DNA from: VXYL01 sp963666465
Lineage (GTDB): Bacteria; Pseudomonadota; Gammaproteobacteria; Pseudomonadales; Azotimanducaceae
Length of the DNA stretch: 64,000 nt
Direction: 5' to 3'
NCBI GenBank assembly: GCA_963666465.1
Contig: OY762824.1
Coordinates: 62,001 to 126,000 of the forward strand
The notes beneath the pieces were generated by a model, which saw only the letters and a list, made by a program, of their open reading frames with translations, searched no databases and was not told where the DNA came from. Both the position numbers and the translations under genes were made by a program. The stretch's first letter is position 1; the number at the start of each line of letters is the position of its first letter. Shown in pieces: positions 1-9,443 of this stretch.

Positions 1-426
1 CGGATCGCGGGTGTGCAGCTCCGGGAACAAGGAGAAGTCGCGGTCACGGGTCAGGAGTTCCTCGACGCCGTGCGCGAAGCACAGGGCAGCAATGCGCGCG
101 TCGTGAATGACGGCGCCAACGACATGCGGGCGCTGCACGAAGCGCTCGAGGGTGGTGCGGAAATCGTCGGTTTCGGTGAGTAGGCGACATGTGGGAGCGT
201 TTGCCCACGCTTGGAACTGCGCCCACGCATCCTCGGCGGACGTGACTGCGTCCTTCCAGATGCGTTGGTTCGTGACGACGCTGAGAAACTCGTAGCAGCA
301 AGGCCAAGGTATGGCCCAAGGACGGTCTCCTGCGGCCAAGTCGGTCAGCAGCGCGTGCGCGGCTCCTCCGACGCGTATCTCTTTGCGATGGCCGTACACC
401 AGCACGTTGGTGTCCACGGCGATCAT
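1..426 (-). CDS. vapC: VapC-type PIN-domain toxin, 3' end cut by window edge
   Basis: This is a likely ribonuclease toxin of a type II toxin-antitoxin pair. The reading frame is open from ATG at 426 to position 1 (142 codons) with no stop, so the last residues are outside the window. The N-terminus reads MIAVDTNVLVY, giving the first PIN acidic residue at D5. Further acidic positions follow in the C-terminal half, in HDARIAAL and in LTRDRDFS, the usual PIN layout. Its ATG overlaps the antitoxin stop (ATGA at 423-426), so the pair is translationally coupled. PIN toxins of this kind are about 130-150 residues, so little is missing. The RNA target cannot be read from sequence. Family call is firm. 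Confidence 0.85.
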   Translation of the reverse strand, partial: MIAVDTNVLVYGHRKEIRVGGAAHALLTDLAAGDRPWAIPWPCCYEFLSVVTNQRIWKDAVTSAEDAWAQFQAWANAPTCRLLTETDDFRTTLERFVQRPHVVGAVIHDARIAALCFAHGVEELLTRDRDFSLFPELHTRDP

Positions 427-671
427 CGCGTGCCCGCATCGCCGTAGATCAGTTCTCGCAGTTCGGGCCAGGAGTACCGCGCCAGGGGGTCGGGCGCACC
501 TGCGTCGCCGCGCCTGAGGTCTGGCAGCGAGTACCTGGTGTCGGAAACCGAAGCACCGCAAACCAGCCGGAGTCCGTCCTCCACCACTGCGCGCAGCGGT
601 CGGCCCGTCTCGGTGGCCAGTCGCTTGGCGCGGGCAAGCAGCTCGTCGTGAATGTCAATGGTGGTCTTCAT
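423..671 (-). CDS. vapB: VapB-type antitoxin
   Basis: This 82-residue protein sits directly upstream of the PIN toxin and overlaps it by four bases. It begins MKTTIDIHDELLARAKRLA, the short strand followed by a helix seen in ribbon-helix-helix VapB antitoxins. The C-terminal half (DLRRGDAGAPDPLARYSWPELR) is proline- and charge-rich and probably wraps the toxin. By family analogy it neutralises the toxin and represses its own operon. Position and partner support the call more than the short sequence does. Confidence 0.75.
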   Translation of the reverse strand: MKTTIDIHDELLARAKRLATETGRPLRAVVEDGLRLVCGASVSDTRYSLPDLRRGDAGAPDPLARYSWPELRELIYGDAGTR

Positions 672-900
672 GAACCCACATTAGCCATATCGAAAGGTAT
701 GGGCAAGCAGTAGCCCGCATCAGCGCACCGGTCGCCGCCGGCATGGGCGGCCTTGGCGACGATTCGCTGACGTCCTTTGCGGTGATTCGTCATGCACCTT
801 CCGGCCCAACGTGGCCGACCGGCATGGAACAACTGCGCGCGGTCGCTTATGCTGCCGGTTGGATTGTTCGACGAACATTCGCGTCAAGGGGAGGGCTTTC

Positions 901-1410
901 ATGCTGAGTCTGAAGATCAATGGCGAGGAGCGGGAGGTCGATGACGCCGATCCGTCCACGCCTCTGCTGTGGGTGCTGCGGGACGAACTCGGCCTCGTGG
1001 GGGCCAAGTTTGGCTGCGGCATCGCTCGCTGCGGCGCCTGCACGGTTCTGCTCGACGGGGCTCCGGTGCGCTCCTGTTCTGTGCCGGTGGCGGCCGCCAC
1101 GGAAGGGGAGGTGACCACCATCGAGGGCCTGGCCGACGAGAGCGACGAGCTGACGCCGGTGCAGCAGGCGTGGGTCGATCTCGATGTCGCCCAGTGCGGC
1201 TATTGCCAGGCGGGGCAGATCATGGCCGCCACGGCGCTCCTGGCGCGTGATCCAGACCCGGACGATGCCGCCATCGATCAGGCGATGGCCGGCAATCTGT
1301 GCCGCTGCGGCACCTACACGCGCATTCGCGAGGCCGTCAAGGTGGCCGCGGGACGCGCCTGGGAAGCGCGCAAGGCCTCGCCGGCGCGTGACGGAGGAGA
1401 CCCGGCATGA
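901..1410 (+). CDS. Molybdenum hydroxylase small [2Fe-2S] subunit (IorA/CoxS-like)
   Basis: This is the iron-sulfur electron-transfer subunit of an aldehyde oxidase/xanthine dehydrogenase-type enzyme. The 169 residues hold a plant-type [2Fe-2S] domain with C39, C44, C47 and C59, and a second cluster domain with C99, C102, C134 and C136. The start at 901 is preferred over upstream in-frame codons because a GGGGAGGG stretch lies just before it and the protein then begins at the expected MLSLKINGEE. The stop overlaps the next gene (ATGA at 1407). The closest named family is the isoquinoline 1-oxidoreductase alpha subunit, but the substrate is not known. No FAD subunit is adjacent, as in two-subunit Ior enzymes. 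Confidence 0.88.
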   Translation: MLSLKINGEEREVDDADPSTPLLWVLRDELGLVGAKFGCGIARCGACTVLLDGAPVRSCSVPVAAATEGEVTTIEGLADESDELTPVQQAWVDLDVAQCGYCQAGQIMAATALLARDPDPDDAAIDQAMAGNLCRCGTYTRIREAVKVAAGRAWEARKASPARDGGDPA

Positions 1411-3638
1411 ACGCATACGACGATTTGCAGGGCCTTGCCGAGCGCATGGACGCGCTGCCCATCGACATCGCCCCGCGCAAGGTCTCGCGGCGGCGCTTCA
1501 TGCAACTCACCGGCGTCGTTGGCGGCGGCTTGATGCTGGGCTTCACGCTGAAGGGGCGCGAGGCCGAGGCGTCCTCCACCTTCGAGCCGAATGCGTTCAT
1601 TCGCATCGACGCTGACGGCATCCTGATCCACGCCAAGAACCCCGAGGTGGGGCAGGGCGTGAAGACCTCGCTGCCGATGATCGTTGCCGAGGAACTCGAC
1701 ACCGCCTGGGACGACGTGACGGTGGCGCAGTCGCCGGTGGACGAGGAGGCGTTCGGCTTCCAGATGGCCGGCGGCTCGATGTCCGTGCCGATGAACTGGG
1801 ACGTGCTGCGGCAAAGCGGCGCTGCGGCGCGGGCGATGCTGGTGGGGGCAGCGGCGAAGCAGCTCGGTGTTGCCGCGTCCGAACTCGCCACCCGCGACAG
1901 CAAGGTGATTCACGAGTCCAGTGGCCGCAGCCTGCACTACACCGAACTCGCCGACGCCGCCGCCACGCTGCCGGTGCCGGAGGCCGACTCCCTGCGTCTG
2001 AAGGACACGAGCGAATATCGCCTCTTGGGGCGGCGCATCACAGGCGTGGACAACGAGGCGCTGGTCCGCGGCGAGGCCCTGTTCGGCATCGACCAAACTC
2101 TGCCGGGGATGAAGTTCGCCACCTACAGCAAGTGCCCGGCCGTGGGCGGAACGGTGGTGTCCGCGAATCTCAAAGCGGTGAAGGCCCTGCCCGGCGTGGT
2201 GGATGCCTTCGCCATCGGCGGCAACGAGGCGGTCGGGCTCTTGCCCGGCGTTGCCATCGTTGCCGACTCCACCTGGGCAGCGATCCGCGCTCGGCGCGAG
2301 CTCAAGGTGGAATGGGACGAGTCGAACGCCGCATCTGACAGTTGGAGTGCGGTGACGGCCAAGGCGGAGGAACTCCGCAGCAAGCCCGGCGCCACCCGAC
2401 CGGTGGACGACGGCGACGCGGATGCCGCTCTCGCCGCCGCGGACCAACGCGTAGGCGCCTACTACACCTATCACTTCGCGTCCCACGCCCAACTCGAACC
2501 GCAGAACTGCACCGCCTGGCGCCACGACGGCATCATGGAACTGTGGGCGCCGACACAGCTTCCCGGGCGAGGCCGGCAAGCGGTTGCGGACCTGCTCGGG
2601 CTCGACAAGCCGAAAGTGGCGGTGAATCAGTTGCGCGGCGGCGGCGGCTTTGGCCGGCGTTTGCACAACGATTTCATGGTGGAAGTGGCGGCCATTGCGA
2701 ACCGATTGGACGTGCCGGTGAAGTTGCAGTGGACGCGCGAAGACGACATGTCGCACGACACGTTCCGCGCCGGAGGCTTCCATCAGGTCGATGCCGGCCT
2801 CGATGCCGAAGGCCGCGTCACCGCTTGGCGCGACCGCTTCATCACCTTCAGCCGCGACGGCAATCGACCGGTGAGCGGCGGGTCGCTGTCGCCGCGGGTG
2901 TTCCCGGCTGGTGTCCTTGCGAACTGCCGCTACGAGCAGACTGCGCTTGAGTGGAAGACGCCCTGCGGACCGTGGCGGGCACCGGGGTCCAATGTGTTCG
3001 GCTTCGTCGAGCAGAGCTTCATCCACGAACTGGCCGTGGCGGCCGGTCGCGATCACCTGGAGTTGCTCTTGGAGATGTTTGGCGAGCCGCGCTGGCTTGC
3101 CGAAGGCGATCCCCGCGCGCTCCATACCGGGCGTGCCGCGGGCGTGGTCAAGCTGGCTGCCGAGAAGGCCGGCTGGGGCCGCGAGATGCCGGGAGGGCGC
3201 GCCCTGGGCCTCGCCTTCTACTTCAGCCACGCCGGCCACATCGCGGAAGTTGCCGATGTCAGCGTGGACGCCAGTCGCCGTGTCACGGTACACCGCGTTA
3301 CGGCCGCGGTGGATGTTGGGCCGATCATCAACCTGAGCGGCGCCGAGAATCAGGTGCAGGGCTCCATCGTCGATGGCCTGTCAACGATGCTGGGGCAGGC
3401 GGTGACCTTCGAGAACGGGCGCGTCGAGCAGTCGAACTTCGACGCCTACCCCATGCTGCGCATGGCCAATACCCCGGCGTTGGATGTGCACTTCATCGAA
3501 AGCGACTATCCGCCCACCGGCCTCGGCGAACCCGCCTTGCCACCGCTCGCACCGGCGGTGTGCAACGCGATCTTCACCGCCACCGGGCACCGCATCCGGA
3601 CGATGCCCATCGCCCGTGAGGGGTACTCGATGGCATGA
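1407..3638 (+). CDS. Molybdenum hydroxylase large subunit (IorB-like), Tat-exported
   Basis: This is the molybdopterin-binding catalytic subunit partnering the preceding [2Fe-2S] protein. At 743 residues it has the usual length for the isoquinoline 1-oxidoreductase beta family. A twin-arginine signal is visible at residues 27-31 (SRRRF) followed by a hydrophobic stretch (MQLTGVVGGGLMLGF), so the heterodimer probably acts in the periplasm. Further on are typical cofactor-region segments such as GGGGFGRRLHNDF and, near the C-terminus, GLGEPALPPLAPAVCNA. The two genes are translationally coupled by a four-base overlap. The substrate (an aldehyde or an N-heterocycle) cannot be inferred from sequence. 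Confidence 0.88.
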   Translation: MNAYDDLQGLAERMDALPIDIAPRKVSRRRFMQLTGVVGGGLMLGFTLKGREAEASSTFEPNAFIRIDADGILIHAKNPEVGQGVKTSLPMIVAEELDTAWDDVTVAQSPVDEEAFGFQMAGGSMSVPMNWDVLRQSGAAARAMLVGAAAKQLGVAASELATRDSKVIHESSGRSLHYTELADAAATLPVPEADSLRLKDTSEYRLLGRRITGVDNEALVRGEALFGIDQTLPGMKFATYSKCPAVGGTVVSANLKAVKALPGVVDAFAIGGNEAVGLLPGVAIVADSTWAAIRARRELKVEWDESNAASDSWSAVTAKAEELRSKPGATRPVDDGDADAALAAADQRVGAYYTYHFASHAQLEPQNCTAWRHDGIMELWAPTQLPGRGRQAVADLLGLDKPKVAVNQLRGGGGFGRRLHNDFMVEVAAIANRLDVPVKLQWTREDDMSHDTFRAGGFHQVDAGLDAEGRVTAWRDRFITFSRDGNRPVSGGSLSPRVFPAGVLANCRYEQTALEWKTPCGPWRAPGSNVFGFVEQSFIHELAVAAGRDHLELLLEMFGEPRWLAEGDPRALHTGRAAGVVKLAAEKAGWGREMPGGRALGLAFYFSHAGHIAEVADVSVDASRRVTVHRVTAAVDVGPIINLSGAENQVQGSIVDGLSTMLGQAVTFENGRVEQSNFDAYPMLRMANTPALDVHFIESDYPPTGLGEPALPPLAPAVCNAIFTATGHRIRTMPIAREGYSMA

Positions 3639-3649
3639 GTTTCTTACGA

Positions 3650-4061
3650 TCAGTCGCCTGGCGCTGCTCGCGCCCTGACATAGAGCACCCGCGCCAGCAT
3701 CGCCAACAGAGCGATGCAGCCGGTGCCGGCGATGGCGGATCACCCAAGGCACCGGTTTCATGCCCAGGCGTCGCGCCTCGGGCACGAGGAACGCGAGGGC
3801 GACGCCGACCGCGAGCAGCAGATCGATGAAGATCTGATTGGACCACAGGCTGCGACTGATCTCGTGCCAGATGGCAATGATCCCTTCATTGACCAGGGCA
3901 TAGGCCGTCCACAAGGAAAACGCGACGCATAGTGCCGCGGGCAGCACCCATGCGTTTGCATGACGAATGGCGTTGGGGCGTGCATGGCCCATTGCGAGTG
4001 TCAGGGCAAAGGCGACGAAGGCCACGCTGGCGAGGATTGGCGCGACGGTTGCGATGGTCAT
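3650..4061 (-). pseudogene. DUF2834-like small membrane protein, frameshifted
   Basis: From ATG at 4061 the minus strand encodes three hydrophobic segments, ending with LLAVGVALAFLVPEARRLGM, which resembles the DUF2834 signature. After PVPWVI the open frame turns into arginine/histidine-rich nonsense. A neighbouring frame continues as IAGTGCIALLAMLARVLYV and stops at 3650-3652, which is a natural final membrane helix. A single frameshift near 3735-3745 therefore separates the halves. It may be a real mutation or a sequencing error. The family is uncharacterised. It lies between the molybdenum hydroxylase genes and prs, convergent with the former. Confidence 0.6.
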
Positions 4062-4100
4062 GGCACCTCCATTGAGGCATCCCCCTTGGCATGCCTCGAG

Positions 4101-5045
4101 TCAGAGAAAAAGCCGCGAGACGCTCTCGCCAGAGTGGATGGCGTAGATGGCGTCGGCAAATAGCTTGGCGACGGAAACCGTTGCGATCCGCTCCATCTTC
4201 TGGCCACTGGGCGTGGGGATGGTGTTGGTGACGACGAGCCGCTCGATTGGCGAGTCAGCAAGCCGTTCGTACGCGTGGCCGCTCAATACCGGATGCACGG
4301 CGGCCGCCTCGATGCGTTGGGCGCCGTGTTTGAGCAGGAACTGGGCGGCGGCGATCATGGTGCCGCCGCTGGTGATCTCGTCGTCGATGAGCAGAGCATT
4401 GCGACCGGCAACGTCGCCGATGAGACCCACCGCCCTGGCGTTTTCCGAGTCGTCCGGGCGGCGCTTGTCGATGATGGCGATGGGAGCGCCCAGGCGATTG
4501 GCGTAGTCCTCGAGGTCCTTGGCCTCGCCCACGTCGCTCGCCACAAGCACGCTGTCGCCGAACTCGCTGGTGCTGCGCAGCTCGTTGCAGACGATGGGGG
4601 TCGCGTTGAGCTGGTCCACCGGGATGCGGAAGAAGCCGGCCACCTGCGGCGAATGCAGGTTCATGGTCAGCACCCGGTCTGCGCCGGCGGTTTCGAGCAG
4701 GTCCGCCATCAGCCTTGCGGTGATGGAAATGCGGGGGCGGTCCTTCTTGTCGGAACGGGCGTAGGGAAAGTAGGGCAGCACCGCCGTGATACGGCCCGCC
4801 GAAGCGTGCTTGAGCGCATCCACGGCGATCAGAAGCTCCATGATGTGGTCGGACAGCGGCGGGCACGAGGTCTGAATGACGAACACGTCGGACTCGCGCA
4901 CGTTCTCCCGGCACTGAAACAGGATGTTCTCGTTGCCGAAGTGGATGATCTCGGTGTCGGTGGGGCGAACGCCCAGATGCGCGCAGATTTCCTCCGCCAG
5001 TGCCGGATGCGACGAGAGGGCGATCACACTAATATCGTTGGCCAT
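4101..5045 (-). CDS. prs: Ribose-phosphate pyrophosphokinase
   Basis: The product makes PRPP from ribose 5-phosphate and ATP for nucleotide, histidine, tryptophan and NAD synthesis in the cytoplasm. From ATG at 5045 it is 314 residues, the family norm; an upstream in-frame codon would add a basic tail that looks non-native. Visible hallmarks are the FGNENILFQCRENVRE region near residue 36, the flexible loop ARSDKKDRPRI, the catalytic-site segment NLHSPQVAGFF and the PRPP loop LLIDDEITSGGTM near residue 220. It is a monocistronic minus-strand gene divergent from the CHY zinc-finger gene, the two starts being only about 50 bp apart. Confidence 0.95.
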   Translation of the reverse strand: MANDISVIALSSHPALAEEICAHLGVRPTDTEIIHFGNENILFQCRENVRESDVFVIQTSCPPLSDHIMELLIAVDALKHASAGRITAVLPYFPYARSDKKDRPRISITARLMADLLETAGADRVLTMNLHSPQVAGFFRIPVDQLNATPIVCNELRSTSEFGDSVLVASDVGEAKDLEDYANRLGAPIAIIDKRRPDDSENARAVGLIGDVAGRNALLIDDEITSGGTMIAAAQFLLKHGAQRIEAAAVHPVLSGHAYERLADSPIERLVVTNTIPTPSGQKMERIATVSVAKLFADAIYAIHSGESVSRLFL

Positions 5046-5093
5046 GACGTCGCAGGTGGTTCCCATTCGGCGATTCCGGCAATTGTGGTGGCG

Positions 5094-5495
5094 ATGCCGG
5101 GGCGCACGCAACTCACTCCGGCGCCGTGGCGCCTAGCCGTGGGCGAGTCGGCGGTCCTCTCGCGGACGATTCACGGTGCCGAGGTGTTCGGCGTCGATGT
5201 GGACGACCGCACCCGTTGCGGCCACTACCGCGGACCGCGGGACATCATCGCCTTGCGCTTTCGCTGCTGCGGGCGCTGGTATCCCTGCATCGACTGCCAT
5301 CGGGAACTCGCGGGACATGCGGCCGAGGCATGGCCGCTGAGTGAGCGCGACAGCCTCGCGGTGCTCTGCGGCGCTTGCGGACATCGGCTGACGGTGCGCG
5401 AATACCTGAACTGCAGCTCGGTCTGCCCGTCCTGCGCCGCCTCCTTCAATCCTGGCTGCGCGCTGCACCATCACTTCTACTTCGAGATGGAGTAG
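5094..5495 (+). CDS. CHY zinc-finger protein
   Basis: This 133-residue cytoplasmic protein is rich in Cys and His in the order expected for the CHY zinc finger. After a VFGVDVDDRTRCGHYRGPRD segment come CCGRWYPCIDCH, CGACGHRL and CSSVCPSCAASFNPGC, ending HHHFYFEME. The ATG at 5094 is the best start because the conserved region begins about 30 residues later. Prokaryotic members are uncharacterised; eukaryotic relatives include Hot13 and the RING protein Pirh2. Ten bases separate its stop from hyuA, so they may be cotranscribed. Function is unknown. Confidence 0.75.
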   Translation: MPGRTQLTPAPWRLAVGESAVLSRTIHGAEVFGVDVDDRTRCGHYRGPRDIIALRFRCCGRWYPCIDCHRELAGHAAEAWPLSERDSLAVLCGACGHRLTVREYLNCSSVCPSCAASFNPGCALHHHFYFEME

Positions 5496-5504
5496 GCGCG
5501 GGCC

Positions 5505-7613
5505 GTGGGCAAGGAGGCGAGGGCATCGGGCCGCTTGGCGGTGGACATTGGCGGCACCTTCACGGATGTCGTGTTCGACATCGGTGGTCGGCGCACCACC
5601 ACCAAAGTGCTCACCACCTCCGCCGCCCCGGCGGATGGCGTATTGACGGGCCTCGAGCGTGTGCTTGGACTGGCTGGCGCGAGTCCAAGGGATGTGTCGG
5701 TAGTCCTGCACGGCACGACGCTGGCCACCAATGCCCTCATCGAGCGCCGCGGCGCGAAGACTGCACTGGTGACCACCGAAGGCCACCGCGACGTGCTGGA
5801 GATGGCCTTCGAGAACCGCTTCGAGCAATACGACATCAACATCGGCCGGCCCGCGCCGCTGGTGCCGCGCCGCCTGCGCCTGACGGTGCCGGAACGGGTG
5901 AATGCGGCTGGCGAAGTGTTGACGCCCCTGAATGTCGCTGCGGTTGGGGAGGTGGCGCGGACGCTTGCGCGGGAGGAGGTGGAAAGTGTCGCCGTAGGGT
6001 TCCTGCACGGCTATGCCAACCCGGACCACGAAAGGCGCACCCGCGATGAGCTGGCACGACTGCTACCCGGGCTCTCGATCACGCTGGCATCCGGCGTGTG
6101 CCCGGAAATCCGCGAGTTCGAGCGCTTCTCCACGGCCTGTGCCAACGCCTACGTGCGTCCGCTGATGTCGCGCTACCTCAAGGACTTGGAGAGTCGTCTC
6201 GCGGCGCTGGGCGTCACCTGCCCGTTCCTGATGATGACTTCCGGCGGCGGGCTCGCTTCGGTGGCTTCGGCGCGCGAGTATCCGATTCGCCTGGTGGAAT
6301 CCGGCCCTGCCGGCGGTGCCATCCTCGCCGCTCACGTGGCGCGGGAACTTGGCATCGACCGCGCCGTGTCCTTCGACATGGGTGGGACCACCGCCAAGAT
6401 CTGCTTGATCGACGATGGCCAGCCCTTGCTGTCACGTTCCTTCGAGGTGGATCGCAGCTACCGCTTCAAGCGCGGCAGCGGATTGCCGGTGCGGATACCG
6501 GTGATCGAGATGGTGGAGATCGGTGCCGGAGGAGGTTCCATCGCCTCCGTGGACGGGCTAGGACGCATTCACGTGGGTCCGGAAAGCGCCGGCTCGTCGC
6601 CCGGCCCGGCCAGCTATGGCGGGGGTGGAGAGCGCCCCACGGTGACGGATGCCGACCTTCTGCTCGGCCGCCTGGATGCCAGGAGCTTTGCCGGCGGTCG
6701 CCTTCCCCTCGACGAGGACGCTGCGCGAAAGGCGCTTGCGGAACACGTCGGCGCCCACATTACGGAACTCGCCGATCCACGCCAAAGTGCCCACGCCGTA
6801 TCGGAAGTGGTGGACGAGAACATGGCGGCGGCTGCCGGCGCCCACGCCAGCGAGTGGGGCAAGGAACTCGCCGGGCGCACGCTGATCGTCATGGGTGGCG
6901 CGGCGCCGATCCATGCCGCCCGCCTGATGCAAAAGCTCGACATCGACGCCGTGCTCGTCCCGCGTGACGCCGGGGTGGGCTCGGCGGTGGGCTTCCTCGT
7001 CGCGCCCATCTCCTACGAAGTCGTGCGCAGTCGCTACATGCGCCTGACGGAGTTCCGCGCCAGCCTCATCCGCGACGTGATGGCGGACATGCGCGCGGAA
7101 GCGCTCGGTGTCCTTGGCGAAATGGCCGGCGAGTTGCGGGAACGACGCCGCGCCTACATGCGCTATGTGGGGCAGGGCTACGAGATCGCGGTGGAGCTGG
7201 CCGCGAACATGGACCCCGAATCGCTGCGGGAGGCGTTCGAGGCAGCGTACCGGGAGTTGTATGGACGCATCATTCCTGGCCTCGATACGGAGGTGCTGAG
7301 TTGGACCCTGACCTTGGAGGTGCCCCCGCGCCGCGAGGCATTGGAACCGCCGCAGCTGGGCCGCGGGCCGGAGGCGCTCGTCACGGCACCGTTGTTCGAC
7401 GGCGAACGCAGCGTGTCCGCGGCGCGGCGCGGGCGCGATTCCCTTGCGGTGGGCGCGTCGCTGGCTGGGCCAGCGGCCATCGTCGAGGAACAGACCACGC
7501 TGGTGGTGCCGCAGGGATTCGTCGCGTCCGTGACAGAGCGCGGCGACCTGATGATGCGCCGTGAAGCTGCCACTGTCGCCGATGCCCCGACGCCACAGGA
7601 GCCTCGACCATGA
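5505..7613 (+). CDS. hyuA: Hydantoinase/oxoprolinase A subunit
   Basis: This is the ATP-dependent ring-opening subunit of a hydantoinase/5-oxoprolinase. It has 702 residues and a GTG start at 5505. The first actin-like nucleotide-binding motif is VDIGGTFTDVV at residues 13-23 and the second is FDMGGTTAKI at about 290. The segment EIGAGGGSIA lies at about 344 and a C-terminal oxoprolinase domain follows. The stop overlaps hyuB by four bases (ATGA at 7610), so the two subunits are made together. Known substrates of the family are hydantoins, 5-oxoproline and acetone (in related carboxylases); the exact one cannot be read here. No hydantoin racemase or carbamoylase lies nearby. Confidence 0.9.
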   Translation: MGKEARASGRLAVDIGGTFTDVVFDIGGRRTTTKVLTTSAAPADGVLTGLERVLGLAGASPRDVSVVLHGTTLATNALIERRGAKTALVTTEGHRDVLEMAFENRFEQYDINIGRPAPLVPRRLRLTVPERVNAAGEVLTPLNVAAVGEVARTLAREEVESVAVGFLHGYANPDHERRTRDELARLLPGLSITLASGVCPEIREFERFSTACANAYVRPLMSRYLKDLESRLAALGVTCPFLMMTSGGGLASVASAREYPIRLVESGPAGGAILAAHVARELGIDRAVSFDMGGTTAKICLIDDGQPLLSRSFEVDRSYRFKRGSGLPVRIPVIEMVEIGAGGGSIASVDGLGRIHVGPESAGSSPGPASYGGGGERPTVTDADLLLGRLDARSFAGGRLPLDEDAARKALAEHVGAHITELADPRQSAHAVSEVVDENMAAAAGAHASEWGKELAGRTLIVMGGAAPIHAARLMQKLDIDAVLVPRDAGVGSAVGFLVAPISYEVVRSRYMRLTEFRASLIRDVMADMRAEALGVLGEMAGELRERRRAYMRYVGQGYEIAVELAANMDPESLREAFEAAYRELYGRIIPGLDTEVLSWTLTLEVPPRREALEPPQLGRGPEALVTAPLFDGERSVSAARRGRDSLAVGASLAGPAAIVEEQTTLVVPQGFVASVTERGDLMMRREAATVADAPTPQEPRP

Positions 7614-9256
7614 ACCCCATCCGCGATCAACTGGTGTGGAATCGCCTCCTCGCCATCGTCGAGGAACAGGCGCAGACCCTCATGCGAACCGCCTTCTCGA
7701 CCGTCGTGCGCGAGGCTGGCGACCTCTCTGCTGGCGTCTTCAACATCCGTGGGGAGATGCTGGCGCAGGCCGTCACCGGCACGCCGGGTCATGTCAACGC
7801 GATGGCTGCCAGCGTCGGCAAGTTCCTCGCTCGGCATCCGGTGCAGACGCTGCATCCTGGCGATGTGCTGGTGACCAACAACCCGTGGGACGGCACGGGC
7901 CACCTCAACGACTTCACCGTGGTGACGCCGATCTTTGCGGCGGAGGAAGGGACGGCGCCCGTGGCGCTCTTCGCCGCCACCAGTCACATCGCCGATGTCG
8001 GCGGCCTCGGTTTCGGTCCGGACGGCCGCGAACTCTACGAGGAGGGCTTGCACGTTCCCATCATGGCCCTGTTCGAGCGCGGCGAGATCAACGCCACCCT
8101 GATGCGGCTTATCGTCGCCAACGTGCGCGACCCGGTGGTGGCGGAGGGCGACCTGTATTCCCTCGTCGCCTGCAACCGCACCGGAGGCGAGCAGCTCCTG
8201 AAGGCGATGGCGGAGTTCGACCTCACGGAACTCGACACGGTGGGGCAAAGGATCATCGACACGTCGCGTCGCGCCATGGCGGAACAGATCCGTCAGGTGC
8301 CGGACGGTCGCTATCGCCAGTCCATGACCGTGGACGGATACGATTCGCCCATCACCGTCGTCTGCTGTCTGACCGTGGACGGCGCCACCATCGACATCGA
8401 CTTCGACGGCACCTCGTCGGTCTCGCCCCACGGCATCAACGTGCCGCTCAACTACACCGAGGCCTACGCCTCCTTCGGGGTGCGTTGCGTGGTGGGCAGC
8501 GACATTCCCAACAACGCCGGCTCTCTCGAAGCCATCACGGTGCGCGCTCCGACGGGCTGTATCCTGAATGCAGAGTTTCCGGCTGCGGTGTCCGCCCGAC
8601 ATGCGCTGGGGCAAATGCTCCCGGACGTGATCCTTGGCTGCCTCGAGCAAGCCCTGCCCGGTGCAACTCCCGCCGAGGGCGCATCCTGCATCTGGAACCC
8701 GGTGCTGCGCTCCACCTCCGGGGCAGCTGGCAATTTCGCCGCCCCAGCCTTCGTCATCAACCCCATCTTCAACGGCGGCACCGGCGCCAGGCCAGCCCGG
8801 GACGGCCTCTCCACCACCGCCTTCCCGTCCGGCGTTCGCACCACGCCGACGGAAGTGAACGAGGTATCCGCTCCCCTCATCATCCGCCGCCGGGAATACC
8901 TGCCAGACACCGGCGGCGCAGGAGAGTTCCGCGGCGGTCTCGGCCAGGTGGTGGAGATCGAACACGCGGAAGGCGCTCCGTTCGTCATCTCCAAGATGTT
9001 CGACCGCATCGACCACCCCGCCCGAGGCCGCCGCGACGGCAAGGCCGGCCAGCCCGGCCGCGTCTTCCTCAGGCTGGCCGACGGCACCGAACAGCCCCTG
9101 CGCGGCAAGGGTCGGGACACGGTGCCCGCCGGCGCAACTCTCGTCATGGAAACCCCCGGCGGCGGCGGCATCGGCGAACCGCGCAAGCGCGACCCGGCGG
9201 CGACGGCTGCCGATGTGGAAGCTGGCCTCGTCTCACCCTCGAGAGCGCGCCAATAG
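7610..9256 (+). CDS. hyuB: Hydantoinase/oxoprolinase B subunit
   Basis: This is the second subunit of the ATP-hydrolysing hydantoinase/oxoprolinase encoded with hyuA. It is 548 residues, near the family norm. Characteristic segments are FSTVVREAGDLSAGVFN, GHVNAMAASVGKF and PGDVLVTNNPWDGTGHLNDF in the first third, then NVPLNYTEAYASFGVRC and, near the end, GGAGEFRGGLGQVVEIE. Translation is coupled to hyuA by the ATGA overlap. About 190 bp without a gene follow, ending at the oxidoreductase start at 9444; a TATATT box at about 9400 could be its -10 element. Confidence 0.9.
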   Translation: MNPIRDQLVWNRLLAIVEEQAQTLMRTAFSTVVREAGDLSAGVFNIRGEMLAQAVTGTPGHVNAMAASVGKFLARHPVQTLHPGDVLVTNNPWDGTGHLNDFTVVTPIFAAEEGTAPVALFAATSHIADVGGLGFGPDGRELYEEGLHVPIMALFERGEINATLMRLIVANVRDPVVAEGDLYSLVACNRTGGEQLLKAMAEFDLTELDTVGQRIIDTSRRAMAEQIRQVPDGRYRQSMTVDGYDSPITVVCCLTVDGATIDIDFDGTSSVSPHGINVPLNYTEAYASFGVRCVVGSDIPNNAGSLEAITVRAPTGCILNAEFPAAVSARHALGQMLPDVILGCLEQALPGATPAEGASCIWNPVLRSTSGAAGNFAAPAFVINPIFNGGTGARPARDGLSTTAFPSGVRTTPTEVNEVSAPLIIRRREYLPDTGGAGEFRGGLGQVVEIEHAEGAPFVISKMFDRIDHPARGRRDGKAGQPGRVFLRLADGTEQPLRGKGRDTVPAGATLVMETPGGGGIGEPRKRDPAATAADVEAGLVSPSRARQ

Positions 9257-9443
9257 CCAAGGGGCAACAAGCAGCGTCATCTGTTCGCCTCGCAACGCGA
9301 GGGTCAGTCAACGGAACTCCCACGCCAAGCCGACGGAGGGCACGACCGGACAGAGCTTCCGCAGCGTTGGGGACTCCTTGGGCGAATGATGCGGTCCAGC
9401 GTATATTCACCTTGAGGCGTTCGACGTTTGACGGGTCGATTGC

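Noticed and set aside
1314..3293. 659-residue frame antisense to the molybdenum hydroxylase large subunit
   Set aside because: Low-complexity His/Arg/Gly-rich translation typical of antisense in high-GC genes, with no domain seen.
3381..3649. C-terminal continuation of the DUF2834-like frame into the hydroxylase gene
   Set aside because: It is basic, low-complexity and antisense to the conserved C-terminus of the large subunit. The hydrophobic continuation is in another frame.
4275..5093. Upstream part of the frame leading into the CHY zinc-finger gene
   Set aside because: It is antisense to prs. Only the part from 5094 resembles a known domain.
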